A DNA stretch of 64,000 bases. Source: Natrinema hispanicum (GTDB lineage Archaea > Halobacteriota > Halobacteria > Halobacteriales > Natrialbaceae). Each line of letters begins with the position of its first letter. Positions within the stretch are counted from its first letter, which is position 1. A program made the translations under genes and the position numbers. Positions 37,722-47,108 of the stretch are shown piece by piece. The DNA lies in contig NZ_SHMP01000004.1 of assembly GCF_004217335.1 (NCBI RefSeq), positions 186,001 to 250,000 of the forward strand. Reading direction: 5' to 3'. The notes under the pieces were generated by a model, which made no database searches, was not told the DNA's origin, and saw only the letters and a program-made list of their open reading frames with translations.

Positions 37722-37917
37722 GGGTTCTCACGTCCCGTGGGAAACCCAGTCCGAGTGTCCCTAGCACTCGGGCGTTTTCGCTGAATCCACGCCCTCCGGG
37801 ACCAGGCTTCCACACCATCTCCTATATTGTGTAATGGTATAAACGTTCCCCATCTCCTTCGAAGGAGATGGGTAGTAACCCATCACCTACATAGGTGATG
37901 TCTACAAATCGATTACT
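37722..37917. promoter_or_regulatory. Divergent HRAMP/HTH control region with paired palindromes
   Basis: Two palindromes with 9-bp arms, CCCATCTCC (37849-37872) and CATCACCTA (37881-37900), have centres exactly 30 bp apart and share the half-site CCATCNCCT. A third half-site CCATCTCCT is at 37814-37822. The minus-strand TATA-like box CGTTTATACC is at about 37836-37845, so the palindromes sit just upstream of it. The transcribed leader of about 90 nt has a 7-bp hairpin (CCGAGTG/CACTCGG, 37751-37771) and a GGGTT/AACCC stem next to the start codon. The winged HTH protein coded at 37918 is the natural candidate to bind here. Confidence 0.65.
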
Positions 37918-38151
37918 GTGACGGGGAAAGATCGGGAAGAAGAATCTGGTAGATACACGACGAGCTACCCAGATTCCGATTTCATAAATGCCATCCAAAC
38001 ACTTGGTGGGATGGCGGGGACCTCTGAGATAGCCGAAAGCGTCGGCTGTACACGTCGGACAGCATACACGCGTCTCCAGTCACTTGAATCCGAAGATCAA
38101 GTTGCCAGTAGAAAAGTGGGAAACTCTCTACTTTGGAGTGTCTCCGACTAA
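37918..38151 (+). CDS. Winged-HTH regulator (77 aa), likely HRAMP controller
   Basis: A 77-aa protein with one winged helix: FINAIQTLGGMAGTSEIAES, VGCTRRTAYTRLQSLESEDQ, then a wing VASRKVGNSLLWSVS. The start is GTG 37918-37920. It is divergent from the HRAMP operon with the palindromes between them, so autoregulation and control of HRAMP are likely. It could also serve the methyltransferase 160 bp downstream on the same strand. Confidence 0.82.
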   Translation: MTGKDREEESGRYTTSYPDSDFINAIQTLGGMAGTSEIAESVGCTRRTAYTRLQSLESEDQVASRKVGNSLLWSVSD

Positions 38152-38310
38152 GGCTGGCATTTTCCTCTCAGAGGAGACCTATTCAATTCTCACACTTGTC
38201 CCAAACTCAGTGAGGCGAGAGTCTCAAATCAACTTTTAAGACATGAGACTGAACATAGTGCTGTATGTCCATTTGCTTCGAAGAAAGCGCCCCCTCCAAA
38301 TTCGATATCC

Positions 38311-41300
38311 ATGACTGACGAGCAAACCAAAGAGATTCGGCGGCGTTTAGATGAGGAACTCTCCCTGGATGAGTTTGAACGCGATTACCGATCCACTGGG
38401 GAGGCAGCGACACAGTTCTTTCAGGACCTCTTCGTTCAGGTGCTCAACTTCGAAGAAACGACTTCGCCACTGGGTGACGCAACTTGGCAGGATATTCCTG
38501 TTCACGAGTGGCCGAACACAGCCCGGGCAAACGCTGCTCGGCTCTTCGCCAAATCGGGGAACTTCCGCGTCATCTACGTCGAACTGGAGAAGCTGACTCG
38601 GACAGCTGAACGGAACGCTGTCCAGAGCCTCACGCGGTCGGACAGAACAAGCGGATGGGCCATTGACGGCTCCTTCCTGACTGTATTTCACGCGCCGGAC
38701 GAGGACATCTGGCACCTCGTCACTCCCTATGAGGAAGGCACGGACGACATCACTACTGGTCGCCCTGTGCTGCGCAGGTACACGCTCGGTGAAGGCGAGA
38801 CCCACCGCACCGTTGCAAATGCGCTGTCGAGTATGGACGCTAGCAAGGGTCGGCTGGCAGAGCGCATCGACGAGGCGTTCCGAGTCAAGCCCGTTACCGA
38901 GGACTTCTACGAGAACTACAAGAACGCCTTCGACACGCTCAGTAAGGAACTTCGCCGGAAAGGTCTAGAGATCGAGGATGCAGACCGGTACGCGCATACG
39001 ACGCTCAATCGGTTGATGTTCTTCTACTACCTCCAGAAGAAGGGCTGGATCGGTGACCGGAAGGACTTCGTCCGCTGGTTCCACGAGCAGTACGAGAAAT
39101 CCGACGAGGAGGATGTATTCCACGAAAAGTGGCTCTCGGCGCTGTTCTTCGAGGGTATGAACAGCCCGAAAGGTGGAAATATCAACGTGGATCTTCCGTC
39201 CGATGTCAGGTCTGCCATTGCTGGACTCCCATATATGAACGGTGGGCTCTTCCAGCCGACTGAGGAGGACGAACGCGACACGTTCCTGTCTGACTCCGCG
39301 CTAAAGTCGGTGATCGAAGAGTTCCTCGAACAGTACAACTTCACGGTTACCGAGGAGAGCCCCTACGACATCGATGTCGCCGTCGATCCGGCGATGCTCG
39401 GGAAGATTTACGAGTCCCTGATTGCCGAGCAGGAACGCGGTGAGGCAGGCATCTTCTACACGCCTCGTGTCGAGGTTGATCTGATGTGTCGCATGGCTCT
39501 GTACGAGCAGTTCTGCGACCATGCCAATGATCTCGATGCTGAAGGGAAACAGCGGATTGTCGAGTTCATTTTCAGCGAGCCACAGGACTGGGACGCAGAG
39601 AGTGCCGGTGAAACAGAGCAACTGGAGAACATCCTCCACAAACTGCGTATCGTTGATCCCGCCTGTGGTAGTGGTGCGTTCCTGGTGGGAATGAAGCAAG
39701 TGGTCACCGAACTGTACCGGAAGCTCGGTACGACCCCGGACTATCACCTCAAAGAGCAGATAATCAACGAGAACCTGTACGGCGTCGATATCAAAGACTG
39801 GGCGGTCCGGGTTGCTGAGTTCCGGCTTTGGCTTTCGCTCGTTGAGGGCGAGGAGCAACTCCCAGACCAGCGCCCAGTGCTACCGAATTTCTCCTTCAAG
39901 CTCAAGGTTGGTGACAGCCTGATTCAGAAGCTCGATGGAGAATTCGTTTCACTGGATACGCTCACGCGAACGCTCGATGGAGATACTGCTGGCCTCCTCA
40001 CGGAACTGAAAGAGCTGAAGCGTGAACACTTCGAAGGTGAGACTGACCGAACTCAAGAGATCGAAGAGAAGCAGGTGGAACTCCTCAAAAACCATGTCGA
40101 CGGTCTCATCGACAATCTCTCAAAGGACGGTTCTCAACAGACTCTCTTCGGAGACACAAAGGACGACCAAATCGATGACGACGTCCAAGAGCGTATCGAA
40201 GAGCTCAAAGAAACTCGTGACGCGATTGATGAGGCTGGGGCGGCTGGGTTCTTCATGTGGGACATCGACTTCTCCGACGTGATGGTCGAGGGTGGATTCG
40301 ACATTGTCATAGGAAATCCACCATACGTCCGTCAGGAAGACATCATTGACCAAGGAATTCATCCAGAACGTCTTGATGAGATGGATGGTGGAGAGGTCAA
40401 GAAGTTGAAAAAGGAATACAAGAATGACCTCGTCCAGTATGTCGAGGAAACATTTGACATCAGCGCTTACAAGCGAAGCGACATTTATGTCTATTTCTAT
40501 TTCAAAGGTCTGGAAGTTCTCCGAGAGAATGGAACACTCTCATACATCACCTCTAATTCCTGGCTTGACATCGGGTACGGAAAGCGCCTTCAACAGGCTC
40601 TATTAGAGAAAGCAAGTCTCTCGACGGTGATGGGAAATATCAGCGAGAAAGCATTCGAAGATGCTGACGTAAATGCCTACATCACGATGGCAAATAAGAG
40701 CCAGAATGGCATTCTTGCTGGTGAGACAAAGTTCACGAGAATCAATTGTCCCTATGTGGACCTCAATTACGCGTCTGCCTTCAAGTCGATCTTCACTACG
40801 AACGAAGCAGATACTGAAGAGTTACTGTTCAATGAAGAGCCAGCAAGGGTCTATGAAGAGGGAGATATCCGAACACTCACGTTTTCCCATGCAGGCCTGT
40901 GGCGACTCGGGGGTGGTTCTACCCGAGATCTAGATGACGATTCTGGGCCTGTTTATTCGGAAGAATCCGGTTTTGGGCCAACCAAAGTTATAGCAAACCA
41001 CGATCTATCTCAAAATCTTCAACTACCGACCGGTTCCTATAGCATGGGTCTATGGGGACGGTTTGTTGATGCGCCAACTCTCTACTTTGAAATCTGGCGG
41101 GACGCTGGCGATCAGTTCACGACCATCCGCGATCTCACAGACGATGGGGGCGATCTAACTCGCGGAGTCACGAGTGGTGCGAACAAGTATTTCTTTGTTC
41201 CACGACCCGGAGAGGACAACAAGTACTTTACAGCAGACTATAACGGTGATACCGGGGAGCTTGTTCTCACGCACAAGGACAGTAATCGAACAGCTCGGAT

Positions 41301-42198
41301 TGAGCCAGAATACTGGATGCGGCCGCTAAAAGAGATTCCGGAGGACTACCAGGACCAGTTTGATTGCCGTTATGAAACAGATGATGGGACTGAGATGGTC
41401 CCCAATCTCGTGCTAGTAAAGAATCGAGAAATCAAAACTAGCCCGATTGAGCCAGCCCACCTGAGTAGTGTTTGGATTCGGATTGACGATGACAAAGCAA
41501 CGCTTGAGCAAGACGGAAGGAATGCGCTAGACTACGTTGAGCTTGGAGAGGCCGAAATCTGGGGGCGGGATTCTGACAAGAGTCTCTCCTCCCGGACTAC
41601 ATTCAATAGTCGAGATCCGTGGTATATGCAGCCCACCGTGTCCGACCCCTATATCCTACTAACTCGCTACGTGAACGCAAAGTACCAGTTCCATTTCAAT
41701 CCGTGTGCATTCCCAGTAGCAGATAACTTCTACTATCTCTCCACCTCTGAGGAGTTCGATCCAGCCTACCTTGCCGGTTACCTCAACTCGACGCTTGGCT
41801 GGTTTATGGCTGAAATTTCGAGTCGAAGCTGGACCAACGCTCTCAAATTCGATAAGACGGAGTTCATGGAACTTCCAGTCGTGGACGCCAAGGAACAAAC
41901 ACAGTCTACTGCCGGTGAGGCCGTTGAGAATCTAATGGAGCGCGATCTTGAGGACGTCTTTGTAGAGTTAGGTGGGTACAACCCAAGTGACGTGACGATT
42001 GAGAGTGTGAAGGAGGATCGAGTTGATCTCGACACCCCCATCTTTAATGAGTTAGATCTTACCGACAAGCAGCGGGAACGTCTCTACAAAGAGATGGTGA
42101 CTCTTGTCCGAGATCGACTTATGCGACAGCCCGATGAGAATCCATCGTTGTGTGAGACAATCACTGAACACAACTCGCAATACGACTACTCCCGCTGA
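38311..42198 (+). CDS. Eco57I-type adenine-specific DNA methyltransferase / type IIG-like
   Basis: A 1295-aa protein. The N-terminal 250 residues include FRVIYVELEKLTRTAERN, a possible but unproven nuclease-like segment. The methyltransferase core has motif I DPACGSGAFLVG (near 450) and the catalytic motif IV IGNPPYVRQED (near 670), as in N6-adenine enzymes. The C-terminal half contains a target-recognition-like region (LWRLGGGSTRDL... YLAGYLNSTLGWFMAE). It is followed on the same strand by a PLD-SNF2 helicase, with a TBP gene in reverse between. The pairing recalls methylase-helicase pairs in DISARM and BREX, but drmA, drmB, pglZ and brxC are absent here. Confidence 0.88.
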   Translation: MTDEQTKEIRRRLDEELSLDEFERDYRSTGEAATQFFQDLFVQVLNFEETTSPLGDATWQDIPVHEWPNTARANAARLFAKSGNFRVIYVELEKLTRTAERNAVQSLTRSDRTSGWAIDGSFLTVFHAPDEDIWHLVTPYEEGTDDITTGRPVLRRYTLGEGETHRTVANALSSMDASKGRLAERIDEAFRVKPVTEDFYENYKNAFDTLSKELRRKGLEIEDADRYAHTTLNRLMFFYYLQKKGWIGDRKDFVRWFHEQYEKSDEEDVFHEKWLSALFFEGMNSPKGGNINVDLPSDVRSAIAGLPYMNGGLFQPTEEDERDTFLSDSALKSVIEEFLEQYNFTVTEESPYDIDVAVDPAMLGKIYESLIAEQERGEAGIFYTPRVEVDLMCRMALYEQFCDHANDLDAEGKQRIVEFIFSEPQDWDAESAGETEQLENILHKLRIVDPACGSGAFLVGMKQVVTELYRKLGTTPDYHLKEQIINENLYGVDIKDWAVRVAEFRLWLSLVEGEEQLPDQRPVLPNFSFKLKVGDSLIQKLDGEFVSLDTLTRTLDGDTAGLLTELKELKREHFEGETDRTQEIEEKQVELLKNHVDGLIDNLSKDGSQQTLFGDTKDDQIDDDVQERIEELKETRDAIDEAGAAGFFMWDIDFSDVMVEGGFDIVIGNPPYVRQEDIIDQGIHPERLDEMDGGEVKKLKKEYKNDLVQYVEETFDISAYKRSDIYVYFYFKGLEVLRENGTLSYITSNSWLDIGYGKRLQQALLEKASLSTVMGNISEKAFEDADVNAYITMANKSQNGILAGETKFTRINCPYVDLNYASAFKSIFTTNEADTEELLFNEEPARVYEEGDIRTLTFSHAGLWRLGGGSTRDLDDDSGPVYSEESGFGPTKVIANHDLSQNLQLPTGSYSMGLWGRFVDAPTLYFEIWRDAGDQFTTIRDLTDDGGDLTRGVTSGANKYFFVPRPGEDNKYFTADYNGDTGELVLTHKDSNRTARIEPEYWMRPLKEIPEDYQDQFDCRYETDDGTEMVPNLVLVKNREIKTSPIEPAHLSSVWIRIDDDKATLEQDGRNALDYVELGEAEIWGRDSDKSLSSRTTFNSRDPWYMQPTVSDPYILLTRYVNAKYQFHFNPCAFPVADNFYYLSTSEEFDPAYLAGYLNSTLGWFMAEISSRSWTNALKFDKTEFMELPVVDAKEQTQSTAGEAVENLMERDLEDVFVELGGYNPSDVTIESVKEDRVDLDTPIFNELDLTDKQRERLYKEMVTLVRDRLMRQPDENPSLCETITEHNSQYDYSR

Positions 42199-42203
42199 TC
42201 GGT

Positions 42204-42746
42204 TTAGAAACTATTTTCGAGAATATCGCGCAAGGATTGGAGGACTGAACAAGCGACTTCTTGTTTGGCTGTACCGACAACTAACACCTTTCCGCTTGAG
42301 AAAATCAGAAGAGTTGCCTCATACTCCGGGGATCGGTATACAAGTCCCGGAAATTGTTCAGGCTCATACTCTGTGTACTCTAAACCAAGACGAACAGCGA
42401 GTGTTTCCAGCTCCAATCCTTGGTTCACTTCATCCATAAAAACAGCCGTCTTCTCCTCAAATTCAACGTCACCAGTCTCAAAGCCGATGTCATCAAATAT
42501 TTGGAGCAGTTGGTTCACTGCCTCGGTCAATTCTTCGTGTCCTAGTGCTCCACGAATTTGAAACGACCCAGTCCGATAAATACTGAAGGCGGGACTATTC
42601 TCCCCGAATTTTACGGTTACAATCCCTGTGCTTTGAAAATTTACGTCTAGACTCTCCCCGACTTCATTTCTAATCTCATCAACAAGAGTTTCCAAGTCTA
42701 TCTCCTTGCCTAAGGAGCCACTTCCCATTATACTTACAATCTTCAT
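42204..42746 (-). CDS. Divergent TATA-binding protein (TFIID-like)
   Basis: A 180-aa protein with the archaeal TBP C-terminal repeat: LAVRLGLEYTEYEPEQFPGL, VYRSPEYEATLLIFSSGKVL, then VVGTAKQE. The N-terminal repeat is strongly diverged (SIMGSGSLGKEIDLETLVDE, then FSIYRTGSFQIRGA) and lacks EPEQFPGLVYR. General TBPs are about 185 aa with two matched repeats, so the size fits. It lies convergent to the methyltransferase (5-bp gap) and divergent from the helicase gene. It may be a promoter-selective TBP for the island; haloarchaea often have several TBPs. Confidence 0.85.
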   Translation of the reverse strand: MKIVSIMGSGSLGKEIDLETLVDEIRNEVGESLDVNFQSTGIVTVKFGENSPAFSIYRTGSFQIRGALGHEELTEAVNQLLQIFDDIGFETGDVEFEEKTAVFMDEVNQGLELETLAVRLGLEYTEYEPEQFPGLVYRSPEYEATLLIFSSGKVLVVGTAKQEVACSVLQSLRDILENSF

Positions 42747-42905
42747 TACTTTTGAATCCTACTGGCTAAGACAAATGCTCGTCGTGCTACTATGAAACAT
42801 TTTTGAGGTGGCTAGTTCCAGTGTAGTGTATGTCTCCGTCACTCTCACTCACAGTTTATGATACCAAGCGTATAAACGGTGCCTTCTCCCGAGAAATTCT
42901 GAACC

Positions 42906-45900
42906 ATGAGTAACGACAATTCAATCGGGATCATCGACAACCGTCGCTACTCCCACCTTGATGAGGTCCTAAAGTCAGGGCTCGAAAGCCAGGGTGTTGA
43001 CCGGATTCGAATTGCTGTCGGATACCTCTACATGAGCGGCTTGAAGCGACTCCGCCCGGAGCTGGATAAATTCCTTGACAACGGGGGGACACTCCAAGTT
43101 CTAATGGGGAATCCAGACCAGCAAGGGTTGGACGAACTCATAGAGGCTCACCAGAATCTCCGTCTCACCGGCACGAAATTCAAGCAGTCACAGAACGTCA
43201 AGTGGAGTGAGCGACCGGAAATTCGTGCCGAAACTGCGAACAATTACTCGAATCAACTGCTCTACGAAAACCCCACTGCGGAGAATCAGGCCTTCTTCAC
43301 GAAGCTGATTGACTGGCTGGAACAGGGACGTATCCAGCCTAAGTTGTACCTTCAGGAGCGGTTCCACGCGAAGGCGTACCTCTTCGAGAAAGACGAAGGA
43401 GACATCTTTACGCCCAAGGATGTCGGCGTCGTCGGTTCGTCGAACCTCAGCCTCAGCGGCCTCCACAGCAATACGGAACTCAACGCGCCGGTCTACAACG
43501 AGAAAGTCACGCAACTGAAGGAGTGGTTCGATGACTTGTGGGACGACGCCGTTGAGTTTGACGCGGATCTGCTGGAAGCGTTCGAAGACTCCTGGGTCTC
43601 GAACAACCCCGGACACATCTCAACGGACGACGAACCACCTGCACTTCCGGGTGATTCACTCCCAGACGACACGACTGAGACACTCCGAGAGGTCAGCAGT
43701 GGTACTGGTCTCCCTGCACCGTATCTAGTGTACGCGAAGATTCTCTATGAGCTCTACAAGGAGACGCTGGAGACTGCTGAGGACTATCTTCAGTCATTTG
43801 ACGTGTACGATGACCTCTACGAGTTCCAGAAGTGGGCAGTAAACCGTGGGATCAGAATCGCCAACAAGTACGATGGTGTCCTCGTTTCCGACGTCGTCGG
43901 GATGGGGAAGACGTTCGTCGGCCTCGGCCTCCTCGAACACTTCCATGCCCGAAATCGCCTCCGTGGCAACAAGGGGAAGATGCTGATCATCTCTCCGAAA
44001 CATCTCAAGCCGATGTGGGAGCGGATGGTCAACAAGCAGTACAACTTCAACGCGGAGGTTATCAGTCTGGGGATGGTGTCGAAGGAGGATTTCCACGAGA
44101 CGCTCTTGGAAGAGCACGACGACACGACGGTGTGTCTCGTAGATGAGGCGCATCACTTCCGGAATGATGATACGCATCGTTACGACAATCTGCAGTCGTT
44201 CCTTCCGACGGTTAATCAGACGATTCTCCTGACTGCGACGCCGTATACGAAGAGCGCGTGGGACGTCTACAATCAGATCAAGTTGTTCCACATCGAGGAT
44301 ATCACGCCGATTCCGATTACGCCGCCGAACCTCTATGACTTCACGCAAATGGCAGAGAACGATGAGACGGATCTCTCAAACCTTCTGAGCCACGTGATGG
44401 TGCGTCGGACTCGCCAGGACATCATCGACCAATATGGTGAGGAGGATGAGGATGGCCGGCTCTACCTCCAGATGGCTGGTGAATGTCGGTACCTCCCAGA
44501 TCGGCACTTACAGACGGTGGATTACAATCTGCACGAAACGTATTCGACGGCTGACGGCGTCAATAATTCACTCTATGACGCGATTGTGGAGACGTTAGAG
44601 GACCTCACGTTCGCTCGGTACTCGCTAGGTCAAGAGGAGTACCTGAAAATAGAGTACGCGAATCAGGACCCGTATCAGAATCTCTCCTCGATGGGGAAGA
44701 GCATTCGTGGGTTGATGAAGTCCAACCTTCTGAAACGGTTGGAAAGCAGTGTTCACGCCTTCTACACATCGCTCACCCGGATGCTTCGGAGTTACCGGAT
44801 GTTCCGGGATCTCCTCGACGAAGGAACGGTTGCTGTCGGGAGCGATGTATCTGAACTCATCAACAGTGGAGAGCAGATCGACTACATCCTTGATGAGATC
44901 GACGAAATGGTCGAGGAGGGGGAGTATGCGGCGTATCAAACGGAGGCCTTCCATCTTGATGAGCTGAAACGCGATCTTGAGACTGATATCCAACTCCTGG
45001 CAGATCTACAAGCCACGCTGGAACCGTTCCATCAGGACATCCAGCATGACTACACGATGGATGATAAGGTCGAACAGCTTCGGCAGCTTCTCGGGAATCT
45101 CCGTGTGGGATCCCATGATCTTCTTCAGCGCGGCGACCGTGCTGAGAAGTTGATCGTCTTCACGCAGTTTACTGACACGGTGGAGTATCTGGAAGCTGCG
45201 TTTGAGCAGTTCCAAGATCGGGGACTACTCTCCGATGACGTTCGGTTTGCCAGTGCCACAAGTGACACTTCGAACGTGGAGAGTATCATCCAACGCTTCG
45301 CTCCTGAGGCAAATGATGCACGGGACGAAATCGACCCGAGTGACGAGATAGATGTCCTATTTGCGACCGACGTGGCAGGGGAGGGGGTCAATCTTCAGGA
45401 TGCGAATTTAGTCATCAACTACGACCTGCACTGGAATCCCCTGCGTCTAATTCAGCGAATCGGTCGTGTTGACCGCCTCGGAAGTGGGCACGACGACATC
45501 TACGCGCTCAACTTCCTACCGGAAACGGAACTTGAAGAGGAACTCGGTATCGTTGACCGCGTCGAGTCACGTGTCCAAGAGATCAGTAGTGTTCTCGGTG
45601 AAGACGGGGAGATACTGAGTCCGGAAGATAACGTGAACCGGTCGTACATGGAGGATATCTACGCTGAAGAGGATATCGAGAAAGTCGAAGATGACGTGAA
45701 TGAGATCATTGGGAGCGACGATCTTATTGGTCCAGCAAGTAGTCTTCAGGACCTCAAACAGAAGTCTCCGGATCTACTCGACTGGTTGGATGACCGCGAC
45801 GGAATTCGAAGTGCGATGGAGTGGGATCGAGAGTACGACGGCATCGTCATTGTCTATCGGCAAGGAGACTACACGACCCCGTACCTCGTTACGTTCCCAA

Positions 45901-46412
45901 GCGAGGGGGGACAGGATCTCGCCTCACAAGAGAAGGACACCATCGTCGAAACCATCACGTGCCCTGTTGATGAACCAGTTGCGTCCGTTGACGCAGAGAC
46001 ATTCGATAGTCGATACGAACGTGCTGTACAGGTGGCGCGGACAGAGTTCGGCGATGACATGGGCAAGCGCCGTCAGTTCCAGCGAGAGGCCCGACAAGGA
46101 GCGAGTATCGACCGAGACTATGTGATTGACGAACTTGGGGAGGTCGCATCGTCCGTAGAAAATACCGATCAACAACAGACACTGGCACAGTTCCAAGACA
46201 TCGTTGAGACCGTGTCGGCAGATCAGATCCTCGATGAGTTCAGAGACCTCCGTAACGAGGAAGTCACGGGTGAAGAGCTGGTGACGGCTGTCCGGGAGGT
46301 CATCTCTCGATACAATCTGAAAGAAAAATACGAAGAGCGGCAAGAATGGGCGGAGGAGCAGGAAGAGCCTCCGCATGTCGTCGCGGGGATGTACTTGAAG
46401 GGACAGGAGTAA
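42906..46412 (+). CDS. PLD-domain SNF2-type helicase
   Basis: A 1168-aa protein. The N-terminal phospholipase-D-like domain has one HKD-type motif, QERFHAKAYLFEKD with GVVGSSNLSLSGLHSNTELN after it. The SF2/SNF2 motor has Walker A VGMGKTFVGLG, DEAH box CLVDEAHHFRN, motif III LLTATPYTKS and motif VI IQRIGRVDRLGSG. A charged C terminus follows. It would use ATP to translocate on DNA, with the PLD part as a nuclease or structural domain. It pairs with the methyltransferase at 38311 as a probable restriction-type defence unit. Its own promoter (TATA-like near 42865) follows the divergent TBP gene. Confidence 0.88.
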   Translation: MSNDNSIGIIDNRRYSHLDEVLKSGLESQGVDRIRIAVGYLYMSGLKRLRPELDKFLDNGGTLQVLMGNPDQQGLDELIEAHQNLRLTGTKFKQSQNVKWSERPEIRAETANNYSNQLLYENPTAENQAFFTKLIDWLEQGRIQPKLYLQERFHAKAYLFEKDEGDIFTPKDVGVVGSSNLSLSGLHSNTELNAPVYNEKVTQLKEWFDDLWDDAVEFDADLLEAFEDSWVSNNPGHISTDDEPPALPGDSLPDDTTETLREVSSGTGLPAPYLVYAKILYELYKETLETAEDYLQSFDVYDDLYEFQKWAVNRGIRIANKYDGVLVSDVVGMGKTFVGLGLLEHFHARNRLRGNKGKMLIISPKHLKPMWERMVNKQYNFNAEVISLGMVSKEDFHETLLEEHDDTTVCLVDEAHHFRNDDTHRYDNLQSFLPTVNQTILLTATPYTKSAWDVYNQIKLFHIEDITPIPITPPNLYDFTQMAENDETDLSNLLSHVMVRRTRQDIIDQYGEEDEDGRLYLQMAGECRYLPDRHLQTVDYNLHETYSTADGVNNSLYDAIVETLEDLTFARYSLGQEEYLKIEYANQDPYQNLSSMGKSIRGLMKSNLLKRLESSVHAFYTSLTRMLRSYRMFRDLLDEGTVAVGSDVSELINSGEQIDYILDEIDEMVEEGEYAAYQTEAFHLDELKRDLETDIQLLADLQATLEPFHQDIQHDYTMDDKVEQLRQLLGNLRVGSHDLLQRGDRAEKLIVFTQFTDTVEYLEAAFEQFQDRGLLSDDVRFASATSDTSNVESIIQRFAPEANDARDEIDPSDEIDVLFATDVAGEGVNLQDANLVINYDLHWNPLRLIQRIGRVDRLGSGHDDIYALNFLPETELEEELGIVDRVESRVQEISSVLGEDGEILSPEDNVNRSYMEDIYAEEDIEKVEDDVNEIIGSDDLIGPASSLQDLKQKSPDLLDWLDDRDGIRSAMEWDREYDGIVIVYRQGDYTTPYLVTFPSEGGQDLASQEKDTIVETITCPVDEPVASVDAETFDSRYERAVQVARTEFGDDMGKRRQFQREARQGASIDRDYVIDELGEVASSVENTDQQQTLAQFQDIVETVSADQILDEFRDLRNEEVTGEELVTAVREVISRYNLKEKYEERQEWAEEQEEPPHVVAGMYLKGQE

Positions 46413-46463
46413 GCAGGCAGGAGCGCGCTGAACTTCAAATATCATCACGCGCAATTCGGAGGT

Positions 46464-46814
46464 GTGACTCAGTTGGAACAGCTTCCCACGACAGACTCTG
46501 GGCACGTTGTGAAACGTCATGCAACCGACTGGTTGGAAGGCCTCGACGAAGCCACTGAACAGAAAATTCGAGAATCAGTAGTCGCAAAGCCCAACGGTTT
46601 CTCTGGGAGTAAATACGCAACCGAGATTTCCGACATCCGCGTCACGGGCTCACCCGAGTTTGTGGAGGCAGTCGGAAGTCTATTCAAACCGCTCTTGCAG
46701 TTTGAAGGGGAAGAAACAAGATTAGAGATCAACCTTCAGCGAACCGAAGACCGGGACATGGGGGAACTGACCGATAACTACGCGCTTTATTTGTCTGTAG
46801 CCGAACGAGGGTAG
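46464..46814 (+). CDS. Uncharacterised 116-aa protein
   Basis: A small alpha/beta protein (LEQLPTTDSGHVVKRHATDW, then FVEAVGSLFKPLLQFEGEET) with no recognised family. The reading frame opens at GTG 46464, but the Shine-Dalgarno-like GGAGGTG at 46458-46464 suits the TTG at 46473 better. It is on the same strand as the helicase, 51 bp downstream, so probably part of that unit. Bases 46815-47108 downstream show no gene. Confidence 0.6.
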   Translation: MTQLEQLPTTDSGHVVKRHATDWLEGLDEATEQKIRESVVAKPNGFSGSKYATEISDIRVTGSPEFVEAVGSLFKPLLQFEGEETRLEINLQRTEDRDMGELTDNYALYLSVAERG

Positions 46815-47108
46815 GAGACAGTATTTTCGTTAGATTGGTGGCTCTGTTGACACTCTCTATTATTTATATGAAGAATAGCCTCTTTTCCGGTTGTGTTCGT
46901 AGATCTTCTCAGAATCTAGTGCATTCGAAACTCGCAAAACATAGAAATGGTTTCAACAAAGTCATTTCAGTAATTTCTAAAACGAACCGCACCGCAATCG
47001 TTCGCCACCTACGCAGATCACGACCGCAGAACAGCGCCGCTGCTCACGACTCAGCGTTTACGAGGAGGATCCACCGTGTCAGTTAATCAGGTTGGGTCTG
47101 TAGCGGTG

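Noticed and set aside
38311-46412. Full DISARM or BREX system
   Set aside because: The methyltransferase and helicase are suggestive, but drmA/drmB/drmC, pglZ and brxC-like genes are not adjacent; the DUF1998-type helicase at 56231 belongs to the Argonaute operon.
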